DNA from: Pseudomonas quercus
Lineage (GTDB): Bacteria > Pseudomonadota > Gammaproteobacteria > Pseudomonadales > Pseudomonadaceae
Reading direction: 5' to 3'
DNA: 64,000 bases
NCBI RefSeq assembly: GCF_012033695.1
Contig: NZ_JAAVJI010000014.1
Location: forward strand, 1-64,000
The position numbers and the translations under genes are program-made. This document shows, one piece after another, positions 7,171-15,455 of this stretch. Each line of letters begins with the position of its first letter. Position 1 is the first letter of the stretch. The notes beneath the pieces are model-generated. The model made no database searches and was not told the DNA's origin. It worked only from the letters and a program-made list of their open reading frames with translations.

Positions 7171-8610
7171 ATGGATACCCACAGCGCGGCTTTCTTCGGT
7201 TTTTTGCTTGCCATCATCCACAGCGTGGGTGCGATTGCGGCAGTCCATGCCTTGCTAACCGTACGAACAGCTCAAGGGGCCATTGCTTGGGCAATGTCGC
7301 TGTTTTTCATCCCCTATTTCACGTTGCTGCCTTACCTTGTGTTCGGTAGAAGCTCGTTCGACGAGTACGTGGATGCTCGTCGACAGGCTAATAGAGAAAT
7401 GCAGGACGCCATCGCTCATTTAAACTGGCGCCCTTGGGTTGAGGAGGCTATGGCAGCCAAGGCGTCGGATGCCTATGGTGAGCTGCGTGCCCTTCCCCGT
7501 CTGGGCCGAATGCCCTGCCTGGCCAATAATGCAGTTGGTTTGCTCATCAACGGTGAAGCAACGTTCCAGCGAATTTTTGAAGCCATTCGAGACGCTGAGC
7601 AGGTCATTCTGATTCAGTTCTTTATTATCCATGACGATCTGATTGGGCGCCGGCTACAGGCGGCGCTGTTGGAGAAAGCCGAGCAAGGCGTTTCTGTACA
7701 TTTACTATTCGACCGTATTGGCAGCCACGGCCTACCCAAACGCTACATTGAAACGCTCAAACGTGGCGGGGTGCAGGTTCACGCGTTTTCCGCAGGGCGC
7801 GCCGGGCTCAACCGTTTCCAGGTCAATTTCCGTAACCATCGCAAAATCGTGGTAGTGGACGGCAAGGTTGCCTTCTTGGGTGGCCATAACGTGGGTGACG
7901 AATACCTAGGGGACCGCCCTCCCCTAAGCCCCTGGCGCGATACCCACGTATGGGTCACAGGCCCTGCTGTGGCCTGCCTGCAAGAAAGCTTTGCCGAGGA
8001 CTGGTTCTGGGCATCACGGGAGCTGCCGCCTCTGCTGTTGCCTGATGCTTACCCAGACGAAGGCGCGTTGTGCCAAGTACTGCCCACGGGCCCTGCGGAC
8101 CCACAGGAAACCTGTGCATTGTTTTTCATGGAAGCTATTAACAGCGCCAAGCGCCGCTTGTGGATAACCACGCCCTACTTTATTCCAGATGAGGCTGTGT
8201 TTGCCGCGTTGCGGTTGGCTGTCATGAAGAATGTGGATGTGCGCATCCTGATGCCATCCCGCCCGGACCATAAGATTGTGTACGCCGCCTCAAGCCTGTA
8301 TGCCAGTGAAGCGGTGCGTGCAGGCATTCGTATCTTCCGTTACCAACCGGGTTTTCTGCATCAAAAAGTAGTGTTGGTCGATGATGACATCAGTGCGATT
8401 GGCAGCGCCAACCTCGACAACCGCTCCTTCCGTTTGAATTTCGAAGTGATGCTGCTAACGATCAATACGGACTTCACCACGCAGGTAGCCGGCATGCTTG
8501 AAAAGGATTTTGCCGACTCGCAGGAAATGACCGTGGCCGATAGTAAAAATACTCACCGGCTATTGAAGTTGGGCATGCGCGTCGCCCGGCTTATTTCACC
8601 TGTGTTATAG
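7171..8610 (+). CDS. cls: Cardiolipin synthase ClsA
   Basis: This enzyme makes cardiolipin from two phosphatidylglycerol molecules at the inner membrane. From the ATG at 7171 (MDTHSAAFFG) it has 479 aa, the length of Pseudomonas ClsA; an ATG at 7156 would add five residues. Two N-terminal hydrophobic helices (FFGFLLAIIHSVGAIAAV and IAWAMSLFFIPYFTLLPYLVFG) anchor it. The two phospholipase-D catalytic motifs are clear: HRKIVVVD near residue 223 and HQKVVLVD near 400, each followed by GG or GSANLDNRS. It appears monocistronic; a small unrelated gene follows about 100 bases later. Confidence 0.93.
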   Translation: MDTHSAAFFGFLLAIIHSVGAIAAVHALLTVRTAQGAIAWAMSLFFIPYFTLLPYLVFGRSSFDEYVDARRQANREMQDAIAHLNWRPWVEEAMAAKASDAYGELRALPRLGRMPCLANNAVGLLINGEATFQRIFEAIRDAEQVILIQFFIIHDDLIGRRLQAALLEKAEQGVSVHLLFDRIGSHGLPKRYIETLKRGGVQVHAFSAGRAGLNRFQVNFRNHRKIVVVDGKVAFLGGHNVGDEYLGDRPPLSPWRDTHVWVTGPAVACLQESFAEDWFWASRELPPLLLPDAYPDEGALCQVLPTGPADPQETCALFFMEAINSAKRRLWITTPYFIPDEAVFAALRLAVMKNVDVRILMPSRPDHKIVYAASSLYASEAVRAGIRIFRYQPGFLHQKVVLVDDDISAIGSANLDNRSFRLNFEVMLLTINTDFTTQVAGMLEKDFADSQEMTVADSKNTHRLLKLGMRVARLISPVL

Positions 8611-8714
8611 CAAAATACGGGCGGCCTCCTACAAAGGTTTCAGAACGTGCTGGCAGTTTATTAGGGGCATAGGCTTTACAGTGGCAATCACTGTTCAACC
8701 TCAGGCAGGCCGCT

Positions 8715-9011
8715 ATGCACAAACACATTTATCAACAACCTGACGTGTCCACTCAAGGCGATGCCCCCCACCACAGCTCGCTGACGATCAATCACCCTCG
8801 CGCTGCCATAGGGTTGATGAACCTCCTTGACCTCATCGAACATCGTATCGAGCCCCAAGCCGGATATACCGTCCATTGGCTCACCTTCAGCAGCGGCAAG
8901 TGCCTGCGGGTGGTAGCAGATAGCTGCTGCGTCACGGTAGAGGGGGAACAGATCGCCTTCCACCCCAGCGAGATCTATCCGTTCAACACGCTGCTGAGCA
9001 ACCCGCAATAA
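8715..9011 (+). CDS. Hypothetical 98-aa protein
   Basis: This is a small soluble protein with no signal peptide or membrane segment. The first 25 residues are His/Gln-rich and flexible. The rest alternates a helix (AAIGLMNLLDLIEHRIEP) with short strands (YTVHWLTFSSGKCLRVVADSCCVTVEGEQIAFH). CAGGCAGG about 5-12 bases before the ATG can act as ribosome-binding site. I do not recognise a family; many Pseudomonas genomes carry small proteins of this kind. It lies between cls and the chemoreceptor gene with its own spacing on both sides, so no operon partner is evident. Confidence 0.6.
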   Translation: MHKHIYQQPDVSTQGDAPHHSSLTINHPRAAIGLMNLLDLIEHRIEPQAGYTVHWLTFSSGKCLRVVADSCCVTVEGEQIAFHPSEIYPFNTLLSNPQ

Positions 9012-9169
9012 TACGTATCGCCTTGCCTCGGTCAGTGGTAAAGCAATATTTAGCTAGTTTCATACATCAACGCTATAGATCCCCGTCATTTTTCCAATCG
9101 CATCCTCTATCAACTTTCCTTATCCCAAGCCGATGTATGACTGATGAGGAAACTTGACGGTGAACGGTA

Positions 9170-11098
9170 ATGAAATTGACATGGTTGGATAACTTGAAAG
9201 TCAGCAAGAAATTGAGCCTTGGGTTTGGCTCAATACTGCTAGGTGTGCTGGTCGTTACAGGCATTGGCTACGCCAGTACCGACCTGCTGATCGGCCGCTT
9301 GGCCAAGGCGGCGCGTGTATCGGAAGTGAAGGCCGACATGCTAAGCGTCAAAGCGGCCACATTGGCCTATGCCGCCACGCCAGACGCCAGCGCAGTGCAA
9401 GTGTGTGAACAGGCCTTGGGCAAGCTCAGGGACACGATCAAGGAAGGCCTGAAGATTCTATCTGTACCTGCGAACGTTGAGATGCTGCGCGGTATCAGTA
9501 GCCAGGCAGACACCGTTGAACAAACGCTCGACCACCTGGTAAGCAACAATCAGAAGGTAGACGACGCCCTCAAACCGCTGGTGAAAGTTTCTGATGATGT
9601 AAGCAAGAATTTTGAGACCCTGCTTCAAAAGACCTTCGATGATGCTTCGCGCTCGCCGGACCAATCGGGCATCGATCAGATCAGGATCGCAGGTGACCTT
9701 CGCAACGGCATGACCAACTTCCGTCTGGTATTCCGCCGTTACTTGAGTATTCCAAACGCCGACAACCGTCAGGCCACCTTCACGACCGCTGATGCCTTGA
9801 TTGACCAGGTTGTAGCGGCCCGGGCCAAGCTGCCAGGCCAGGCAAACCTGGCCGTGGATACAGCGCTCGCCGCGCTACGGCAGTACAAGGCCTTGATGAC
9901 GAATATCACACAGATGCTGGAGCAAAATGACCAGCTTCGCGACACGTTGAAGCAACAGGCCACCCAGGCAGTTAGCCTGACTGACGCCTTGATGGCTGCC
10001 CAGATTGTTTCAGCCAATGGGGAAAAACGTGCTGCTATAGCTCAGCTGTTCACTGTTGCACTGATAGTGTTGATTGTCGGCATACTCGCTGCCGTGATCT
10101 TCACCCGGCAGCTTACGCGCCCACTGGACGCAGCCGTGATCGCGGCGCGGCGCATCGCCGAGGGTGACCTTACCAACGACCTCACCACCTCACGCAAGGA
10201 CGAGCTAGGCCTGTTGCAGAACACGATGCAACACATGACGGTGTCCCTGCGCGGCCTGATCGGTGGGATCAGCAATGGTGTAACGCAAATCGCTACAGCG
10301 GCTGAAGAGCTTTCAGCGGTAAGCGAGCAGACCAGCAGCGGGGTTACTCAGCAGAAACTTGAAGTCGATCAGGTGGCTACCGCCATGAACCAGATGGCCT
10401 CAACGGTGCAGGAGGTGGCGCAGAACACCGAGGACGCCTCGCGCGCAGCCAAACAGGCGGGTGAGCGGGCTGCCTATGGCAGTGGTGTAGTGAAAGAAGC
10501 TACGCGGGAGATAAGCCAGCTGTCAGGCGAAGTGGGGCAACTGGGTGAAGCGATGCAACGCCTGATCCAGGACAGCGACAAGATCGGTGGGGTGATCGAT
10601 GTGATCAAGGCCGTTGCCGAACAGACCAACCTGCTGGCGCTTAACGCCGCAATCGAAGCGGCACGCGCCGGTGAACAAGGCCGCGGCTTCGCTGTGGTGG
10701 CAGACGAAGTGCGTTCGCTGGCCCAGCGCACGCAAAACTCCACCACCGAGATCGAGGCGCTGATTCAAGCTCTCCAGCAAGGCACAGGTGCCGCCTCGGA
10801 CTTGATGGACGCCAGCCGTAAACGTACGCAAGGCACGGTGGAATTAGCGCATCAGGCCGAGCAGGCACTGGTGGAAATAACGCACTCAATCAACACCATC
10901 GAGCAAATGAGCCAGCAGATTTCCGCCGCTGCTGAGCAGCAAAGTGCCGTGACCGATGAAATAAACCGTAGCGTTATCAGCGTGCGCGACGTGGCTGATC
11001 AGTCCGCCGCTGCCACCGAGCAAAGTGCTGCGTCCGCACAGGAGCTGGCCGGCCTGGGTAGCCAGCTGCAAGGTATGGTTGGGAAGTTTCGTGTGTAA
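9170..11098 (+). CDS. Methyl-accepting chemotaxis protein with HBM-type sensor domain
   Basis: This 642-aa inner-membrane chemoreceptor signals through CheW and CheA to the flagellar motor. TM1 is at about residues 15-38. A long all-helical periplasmic region of about 250 residues follows, which fits the helical bimodular (HBM) ligand domain known from P. putida McpS-type receptors for organic acids. TM2 is at about 290-312 and is followed by a HAMP domain. The cytoplasmic tip at about 484-515 has the near-invariant QTNLLALNAAIEAARAGEQG and FAVVADEVRSLAQ. There is no C-terminal CheR/CheB tethering pentapeptide. The ligand is not predictable from sequence. Confidence 0.9.
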   Translation: MKLTWLDNLKVSKKLSLGFGSILLGVLVVTGIGYASTDLLIGRLAKAARVSEVKADMLSVKAATLAYAATPDASAVQVCEQALGKLRDTIKEGLKILSVPANVEMLRGISSQADTVEQTLDHLVSNNQKVDDALKPLVKVSDDVSKNFETLLQKTFDDASRSPDQSGIDQIRIAGDLRNGMTNFRLVFRRYLSIPNADNRQATFTTADALIDQVVAARAKLPGQANLAVDTALAALRQYKALMTNITQMLEQNDQLRDTLKQQATQAVSLTDALMAAQIVSANGEKRAAIAQLFTVALIVLIVGILAAVIFTRQLTRPLDAAVIAARRIAEGDLTNDLTTSRKDELGLLQNTMQHMTVSLRGLIGGISNGVTQIATAAEELSAVSEQTSSGVTQQKLEVDQVATAMNQMASTVQEVAQNTEDASRAAKQAGERAAYGSGVVKEATREISQLSGEVGQLGEAMQRLIQDSDKIGGVIDVIKAVAEQTNLLALNAAIEAARAGEQGRGFAVVADEVRSLAQRTQNSTTEIEALIQALQQGTGAASDLMDASRKRTQGTVELAHQAEQALVEITHSINTIEQMSQQISAAAEQQSAVTDEINRSVISVRDVADQSAAATEQSAASAQELAGLGSQLQGMVGKFRV

Positions 11099-11141
11099 GT
11101 GAGCGTGGCCTGGGCGTAGGTGAGCTGGGGTCAGGCTTGGG

Positions 11142-11170
11142 CAGGCAGCGCTAGGGAGTAGCGCTGCCTG
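11142..11170 (+). terminator. Hairpin after chemoreceptor gene
   Basis: A 12-bp perfect stem (CAGGCAGCGCTA with its complement) and a five-base loop lie 44 bases after the MCP stop. No T-run follows, so it may pause or protect the transcript 3' end rather than be a full intrinsic terminator. Confidence 0.55.
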
Positions 11171-11357
11171 TGGTGGGTTTATGAGCTAATTGATCCTACG
11201 AAATAAAGTCTGTCGGATCGAGCTCATGCGGCTATTTTTGTGTGACGGTGCAGAACATTGTTCGGCAGGAAGGCAAATGCACTAGTGCTGACTACCACTA
11301 TGAACTTACCATGCTCTGCCAGGGGCTGGTGCTTACTCAATCGGCAAGGAATAGGGC
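11171..11357. other. Non-coding stretch before the GNAT-like gene
   Basis: No gene is seen. The sequence is less GC-rich than its surroundings and starts the accessory patch that runs to glmS. No clear promoter pair was found. Confidence 0.35.
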
Positions 11358-11909
11358 TTGGAACTCGAATTACTCAGAGCGTATCAACAGGCGTCCCGAG
11401 AACTGGCCGTCGAGGAAATGGCAGAACGCACCCTCAACTATGACCCGGCGCTACTTACCCTTCGAGAAATTAACGCCGAGGCTATCGACCAGTACGAGGG
11501 GTGGCTGACGCAATACGATTTTGGCTGGGAGCGCATTCCGGGCTGGAAGAACCGGCCAGCACACCACAAGGCCATTGACGTGGCCATCTGGTACGACGGT
11601 ACGCTCGCGGGTATGTGTTGGGCTGAACCCAAAGACAGCCAAGAGAAGATTTTCGTTCTTTACATCGAACGTAATCCTGATGATTCCCTTCTTACTCGGG
11701 GATATGTCGCTCCGCTAAGTCTCAGCGCAGTGCGAAATTATGGAACGCTGATGGACCTGCACTACGTAGTAATCGACGATCCAAACCCAGATGCCCGTGT
11801 CGCTTACCACCGGGAAGGATTCGCGCACCTACCCGGTATCGGCCTTGCTTACGACCTGACCCAAGACTATGATGGGATCAATGACGAGGTATCCGAAAAT
11901 GACCACTAA
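11358..11909 (+). CDS. GNAT-like acetyltransferase, putative
   Basis: This is a 183-aa soluble protein. The likely start is TTG at 11358, placed 7-8 bases after AAGGAA; an ATG at 11418 has a Shine-Dalgarno too close to it. The middle has the GNAT-like order of a strand (AIWYDGTLAGMCWAE), a second strand (IFVLYIER), then a helix and a strand (SAVRNYGTLMDLHYVVID), and ends with DARVAYHREGFAHL, resembling the acetyl-CoA acceptor helix plus GF motif of GNAT enzymes. The P-loop motif Q/RxxGxG/A is not clear, so the assignment rests on overall pattern. The stop overlaps the next small ORF, suggesting translational coupling. Confidence 0.6.
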   Translation: MELELLRAYQQASRELAVEEMAERTLNYDPALLTLREINAEAIDQYEGWLTQYDFGWERIPGWKNRPAHHKAIDVAIWYDGTLAGMCWAEPKDSQEKIFVLYIERNPDDSLLTRGYVAPLSLSAVRNYGTLMDLHYVVIDDPNPDARVAYHREGFAHLPGIGLAYDLTQDYDGINDEVSENDH

Positions 11910-12090
11910 AGTCAACAGCACTCTTAAAGCTCAGGCAAAAGCCAAACTGGTGAGTCTGCATAAATCGCCTAAATACCGCAGCTTTTTCGAAGCAACTGCG
12001 GTTGATGCCTTTAGCAAGGTAGAAGGCTCCGCCTTTGCAGGTAAGTCGATCAAACGCACCGCGGCTGACGATATAACTCCTCGCTGCTGA
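11899..12090 (+). CDS. Small basic protein coupled to the GNAT-like gene
   Basis: This is a 63-aa protein starting at ATG 11899, inside the last codons of the preceding gene (11-base overlap), with GAGG about 9 bases upstream. An in-frame ATG ten codons earlier lacks support. The sequence is Lys- and Ser-rich with a helical first half (LKAQAKAKLVSLHKS) and no membrane segment. No family is recognised. The overlap and shared strand imply co-translation with the GNAT-like protein, and a strong terminator follows, closing a two-gene unit. A regulatory or antitoxin-like role is possible but unsupported by any motif. Confidence 0.5.
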   Translation: MTTKVNSTLKAQAKAKLVSLHKSPKYRSFFEATAVDAFSKVEGSAFAGKSIKRTAADDITPRC

Positions 12091-12171
12091 TCATCACCTA
12101 CACCAAGAACCGGGCCTAGCCTAATGCCAGTCAGTTAAGACTGACGCTTTGAGCTTTAACCCGTAGGCCGC

Positions 12172-12207
12172 AAAATCCGATGCTTGGAAACGAGCATCGG
12201 ATTTTTT
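12172..12207 (+). terminator. Rho-independent terminator of the GNAT-like pair
   Basis: A 13-base arm (AAAATCCGATGCT) pairs with AGCATCGGATTTT across a short GGAAACG-type loop and continues into a run of six Ts. It ends the two-gene transcript just before the IS3-family element. Confidence 0.85.
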
Positions 12208-12230
12208 ATGCGCCTAGCAAAAGCACTGTC

Positions 12231-12256
12231 TGTAGTGGTCAACAATTCCCGGACAC
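12231..12256 (+). repeat. IS terminal inverted repeat, left
   Basis: It begins TGTAGTGGTCAAC and matches the complement of the right end over the first 13 bases and most of the rest. Confidence 0.85.
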
Positions 12257-12299
12257 AGAATTGAGTTTTCCTTCCGCAGCAGCTGGCGGCACGAAGCCG

Positions 12300-13067
12300 T
12301 TTTGCTGATACGGCCTTGTCCAGTTCTACCTCTGCATGAGATAGCGCCCTATATCTTGCTCGGCCAGCGCTGCCGTCTGTAACCCACCTTCGGTATCCAT
12401 TCCGCTTTCAAGCTGCGAAACGGCCACTCCATGGGCACGTGGTCGTAGCAGTTCCCCGTCGGCTCATGCTCTGAATTGGTAGCGCCACAGCCGCTGACGG
12501 AAGCTACAGCTGGGGCATTAGTGACCTTGATCGCTGTGAAATAGCACGCCTTGTGGCCTGCCACGCATCTCATAAGCTCTGTCGAGCGCCTTGATGACCA
12601 GCTCGGCATCCGGCTTGGCAGACATCGCCCAGCCCACTACCCGGCGGCTATACACGTCCAGGACGACCGCCAGGTAATGCCATCGGCCCTGCGCCCAGAT
12701 GTAGGTGATGTCACCACACCAGACCCTGTTTGGCGTTGCCACGGTGAACTGTCGATCAAGCGTGGCCCGTTTGTATGCGTGAGAACCGGGCTGCTGCTGA
12801 TCAAGCCCTGCTCCTTCATGAGGCCTCTGACCTTGAAGCGTCCTACATTGATACCCTCATCCCGGAGCATGGCGACGATACTGCGGCTACCTGCCGAGCT
12901 CGGCTCTGGCTGAACAGCTCGTTGATGCGGCTGAGCAGGCTCGTACGGCGAACATCGATACGCCGTCGGCTGGCCAAGTGCGCGTAATAACAAGATCGAG
13001 GCAACTCGAACACTGAACACAACAGCTGAACAGGGTAGTGCTTTGCCAACTGCCGAATCAGCTTCAA
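12300..13067 (-). pseudogene. IS3 transposase OrfB, frameshifted
   Basis: Fragments in different minus-strand frames together spell an rve-type DDE transposase. The N-terminal part at 12843-13067 has KLIRQLAKHYPVQLLC and SCYYAH. A middle part at 12637-12900 has MLRDEGINVGRFKVRGLM. The catalytic-core start at 12518-12742 has WCGDITYIW (first Asp) and ends in HSDQGH (second Asp). Remnants containing NCYDHVPME (the Glu region) lie in another frame near 12430. At least three frameshifts and internal stops separate the pieces, so no active enzyme can be made. Programmed -1 shifting explains only the OrfA/OrfB junction. Confidence 0.85.
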
Positions 13068-13315
13068 CGTCTGCGCCCGTGTTCCTCGGCCATCAAGAGC
13101 GCAGTGGCCTCCTTTAAGATTTTCTTCTCGATCTCCAGCCGATTGATGCGAGCCTTGAGCGCCTGGATTTCCTGCTGCTCTGGTGTCATCGCCTTGCTGG
13201 ACGGGGTCACGCCATTTCGCTCAGCCTGAAGCTGGTTGACCCAGCGACGCAACGCCGGCTCCCCAATATCGAGCGACCTTGCGGCCTCGGCATGGCCGTA
13301 GCCTTGATCGAGCAC
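13064..13315 (-). CDS. IS3-family transposase OrfA (probably lacking its start)
   Basis: This is an 83-aa reading frame with an HTH segment (GHAEAARSLDIGEPALRRWVN) followed by a leucine-zipper-like coiled coil (QEIQALKARINRLEIEKKIL), the normal OrfA layout that binds IS ends and multimerises. The frame is open further upstream through FKREAACLVL, typical of the true N-terminus, but no ATG, GTG or TTG is present before an in-frame stop. The native start therefore seems lost, and the residual start used here is internal. It overlaps OrfB by four bases, as expected for frameshift-controlled IS3 elements. Confidence 0.7.
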   Translation of the reverse strand: MLDQGYGHAEAARSLDIGEPALRRWVNQLQAERNGVTPSSKAMTPEQQEIQALKARINRLEIEKKILKEATALLMAEEHGRRR

Positions 13316-13409
13316 AAGGCAGGCAGCCTCGCGTTTGAACCCGGGGATGAAGTACGTAGTTGTCTATTTATCGAAAACCTCTATGTGGCGATCATTTTCG
13401 CCTAAATAG

Positions 13410-13436
13410 GTGTCTGGGGATTAGTTGACCACTACA
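13410..13436 (-). repeat. IS terminal inverted repeat, right
   Basis: Read on the minus strand it begins TGTAGTGGTCAAC, identical to the left end for 13 bases. Confidence 0.85.
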
Positions 13437-13533
13437 GAACGATTTGCTGCATGAAAGAATTTAGCGCCTCTTCGTGAAGAATTTTGGGGATCATAGAAGG
13501 GCGTGATCAAAGAGGCGTTGAAAACAGATGAGA

Positions 13534-13580
13534 GCTGTCGCAGATCTCCGGCCGGATGGCCAGAGACCTGCGGCAGCTTT
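13534..13580. terminator. Long hairpin downstream of glmS
   Basis: Twenty-base arms starting GCTGTCGCAG and ending CTGCGGCAGC pair with three imperfect positions around a GGAT loop. It lies about 40 bases after the glmS stop and is followed by TTT on the plus strand. It probably ends glmS transcription and shields it from the IS side. Confidence 0.6.
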
Positions 13581-13589
13581 AATTCACAA

Positions 13590-13655
13590 AAATCGCAAAG
13601 CATATACAACGGCACGCCCTACTCCACCGTCACCGACTTGGCCAGGTTACGTGGC
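13590..13655 (-). other. attTn7: attTn7 region at the glmS 3' end
   Basis: Tn7 and relatives insert about 25 bp beyond the glmS stop after TnsD binds the conserved last codons. Those codons here encode NLAKSVTVE, the Pseudomonas glmS ending. No Tn7 end or tns gene is visible, so the site looks empty, although an IS3 element and accessory genes lie just beyond. The position is inferred from the known geometry. Confidence 0.5.
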
Positions 13656-15451
13656 TGGTCCACATCCGTGCCCTTCAATACCGCCACGTAGTACGACAGC
13701 AACTGCAGCGGGACGGTGTAGAGAATCGGTGCCAAGGCATCGATGATGTGCGGCATGGCCACAACCGTGGTGCCTGTACCGCTGCTCAGCTGTGCTTCTA
13801 CATCGGCAAACACTACCAGCTCTCCACCGCGTGCACGGACTTCCTGCAGGTTGGATTTCAGCTTTTCCAGCAGCTCGTTGTTGGGCGCAACGGTTACCAC
13901 GGGCATGTCAGCATCTACCAACGCGAGTGGACCATGCTTGAGTTCGCCCGCCGGATAGGCTTCAGCGTGGATATAGGAAATTTCCTTGAGCTTCAAAGCG
14001 CCTTCCATGGCCACTGGGAATTGGGCACCGCGGCCAAGGAACAGGGTGTGATGCTTTTCGGCAAACAACTCGGCCACTTTTTCTACCGTTGCGTCCATGG
14101 CCAAGGCTTCGCCCAGGCGTACCGGTAGGCGGCGCAGCTCTTCCACCAGTTCGGCTTCCAGGCCAGGCGCCAGCGAGCCCTGCGCTTGCCCAAGGGCAAG
14201 GGTCAGCAACATCAGGCCCACTAACTGAGTGGTAAAGGCCTTGGTGGACGCCACGCCAATTTCCGGCCCTGCATGGGTCAACAGGGTAAGGTCGGACTCA
14301 CGCACCAGCGAGCTGATGCCCACGTTGCAAAGGGCGAGACTGCCGGCAAACCCTAATGCCTTGGCATAGCGCAGTGCTGCCAGGGTATCCGCCGTTTCAC
14401 CGGACTGGGAGATGGTCACGAACAAGGTGTCCTGGGGCACCACCACTTTGCGGTAGCGGAACTCACTGGCCACTTCTACCTGACAAGGGATGCCGGCCAG
14501 GCCTTCGAGCCAATAGCGGGCTACCATGCCAGCGTGGTAGCTGGTACCGCAGGCCACGATTTGCACATGGCGTACGCGCTTGAACAACGCCAATGCACCC
14601 GGCCCAAAGGCGTCAATCAGCACCTGGCCCTGGCCAAGCCGCCCTTCCAAGGTGCGTTGTACTACCGTAGGCTGCTCGTGGATTTCTTTAAGCATGAAGT
14701 GGCGGTACTCGCCTTTGTCCGCCGCCTCGGCGCCTTCACGGTGCTGTACCACTTCACGTTGAACAGGCTGCCCGTCCCGGGTCCAGACCTGAAGGCTGTC
14801 CCGAAGAATCTCGGCAATGTCACCCTCCTCCAAGTACATGAAGCGATCGGTTACCTGGCGTAGCGCCAATTGGTCCGAGGCTAGGTAATTTTCGCCCAGG
14901 CCCAGGCCAATCACCAGCGGGCTTCCGCTACGGGCGGCTACTAGCCGATCAGGCTCTTCCAGGTTGATGGCGGCTAGGCCATAAGCACCGTGTAGCTGCT
15001 TGACGGTTGCCCTCAATGCCTCAATCAACGCGCCTGTACGCTGCAGCTCAAGGTGAAGCAGGTGCGCAATCACTTCGGTGTCCGTCTCGGACTCAAACAC
15101 GTATCCCTGGGCGACCAAGGCTGCACGCAGGGGTTCGTGGTTTTCGATGATACCGTTATGAACTACCGCCACATTATGGGAAAAGTGGGGGTGGGCATTG
15201 CGCTCATTCGGCGCACCATGGGTGGCCCAGCGGGTATGTGCGATACCCAGGCGCCCTGCGAGAGGCTGCTGTGCAAGAGACGCTTCCAGTTCGCTGACTT
15301 TGCCGGTGCGGCGGCGGCGCTCTAGTGTGCCGCTGGTGGTCACCAATGCAACGCCGGCGCTGTCATACCCACGGTATTCCAGGCGCTTGAGACCTTCGAT
15401 CAGGATGGCCGTGATATTACGTTCGGCAATGGCGCCAACGATTCCGCACAT
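13619..15451 (-). CDS. glmS: Glutamine--fructose-6-phosphate aminotransferase GlmS
   Basis: GlmS makes glucosamine-6-phosphate from fructose-6-phosphate and glutamine, the first committed step to UDP-GlcNAc for peptidoglycan and LPS. The 610-aa length is typical. The N-terminal glutaminase domain starts with the nucleophile Cys2 in MCGIVGA, with TRWATHG near residue 73 and HNGIIENHE near 97. Two SIS sugar-isomerase domains follow (CGTSYHAG near 300, SQSGETADTLAAL near 348, RGAQFPVAMEGALKLKEISYIHAEAY near 475). The C-terminus ends KSVTVE. It lies just downstream of glmR, five bases away, and its 3' end is the attTn7 target. Confidence 0.97.
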   Translation of the reverse strand: MCGIVGAIAERNITAILIEGLKRLEYRGYDSAGVALVTTSGTLERRRRTGKVSELEASLAQQPLAGRLGIAHTRWATHGAPNERNAHPHFSHNVAVVHNGIIENHEPLRAALVAQGYVFESETDTEVIAHLLHLELQRTGALIEALRATVKQLHGAYGLAAINLEEPDRLVAARSGSPLVIGLGLGENYLASDQLALRQVTDRFMYLEEGDIAEILRDSLQVWTRDGQPVQREVVQHREGAEAADKGEYRHFMLKEIHEQPTVVQRTLEGRLGQGQVLIDAFGPGALALFKRVRHVQIVACGTSYHAGMVARYWLEGLAGIPCQVEVASEFRYRKVVVPQDTLFVTISQSGETADTLAALRYAKALGFAGSLALCNVGISSLVRESDLTLLTHAGPEIGVASTKAFTTQLVGLMLLTLALGQAQGSLAPGLEAELVEELRRLPVRLGEALAMDATVEKVAELFAEKHHTLFLGRGAQFPVAMEGALKLKEISYIHAEAYPAGELKHGPLALVDADMPVVTVAPNNELLEKLKSNLQEVRARGGELVVFADVEAQLSSGTGTTVVAMPHIIDALAPILYTVPLQLLSYYVAVLKGTDVDQPRNLAKSVTVE

Positions 15452-15455
15452 AGAT

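Larger units (their letters stand above)
12231..13436 (-). mobile_element. IS3-family insertion sequence, decayed
   Basis: The ends are inverted repeats sharing TGTAGTGGTCAAC exactly and then diverging with one indel (12231-12256 and 13410-13436), giving an element of about 1206 bp. Inside, on the minus strand, lie an OrfA (HTH, Leu-zipper) and a broken OrfB (DDE integrase core). Several frameshifts and stops interrupt OrfB, so the copy cannot transpose by itself. No matching 3-4 bp direct repeats were found at its flanks, which suggests age or rearrangement after insertion. It sits 180 bp downstream of glmS. Confidence 0.88.

Noticed and set aside
13503..13746. Short plus-strand frames over the glmS 3' end
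   Set aside because: They overlap the glmS coding end and the terminator hairpin; shadows only.
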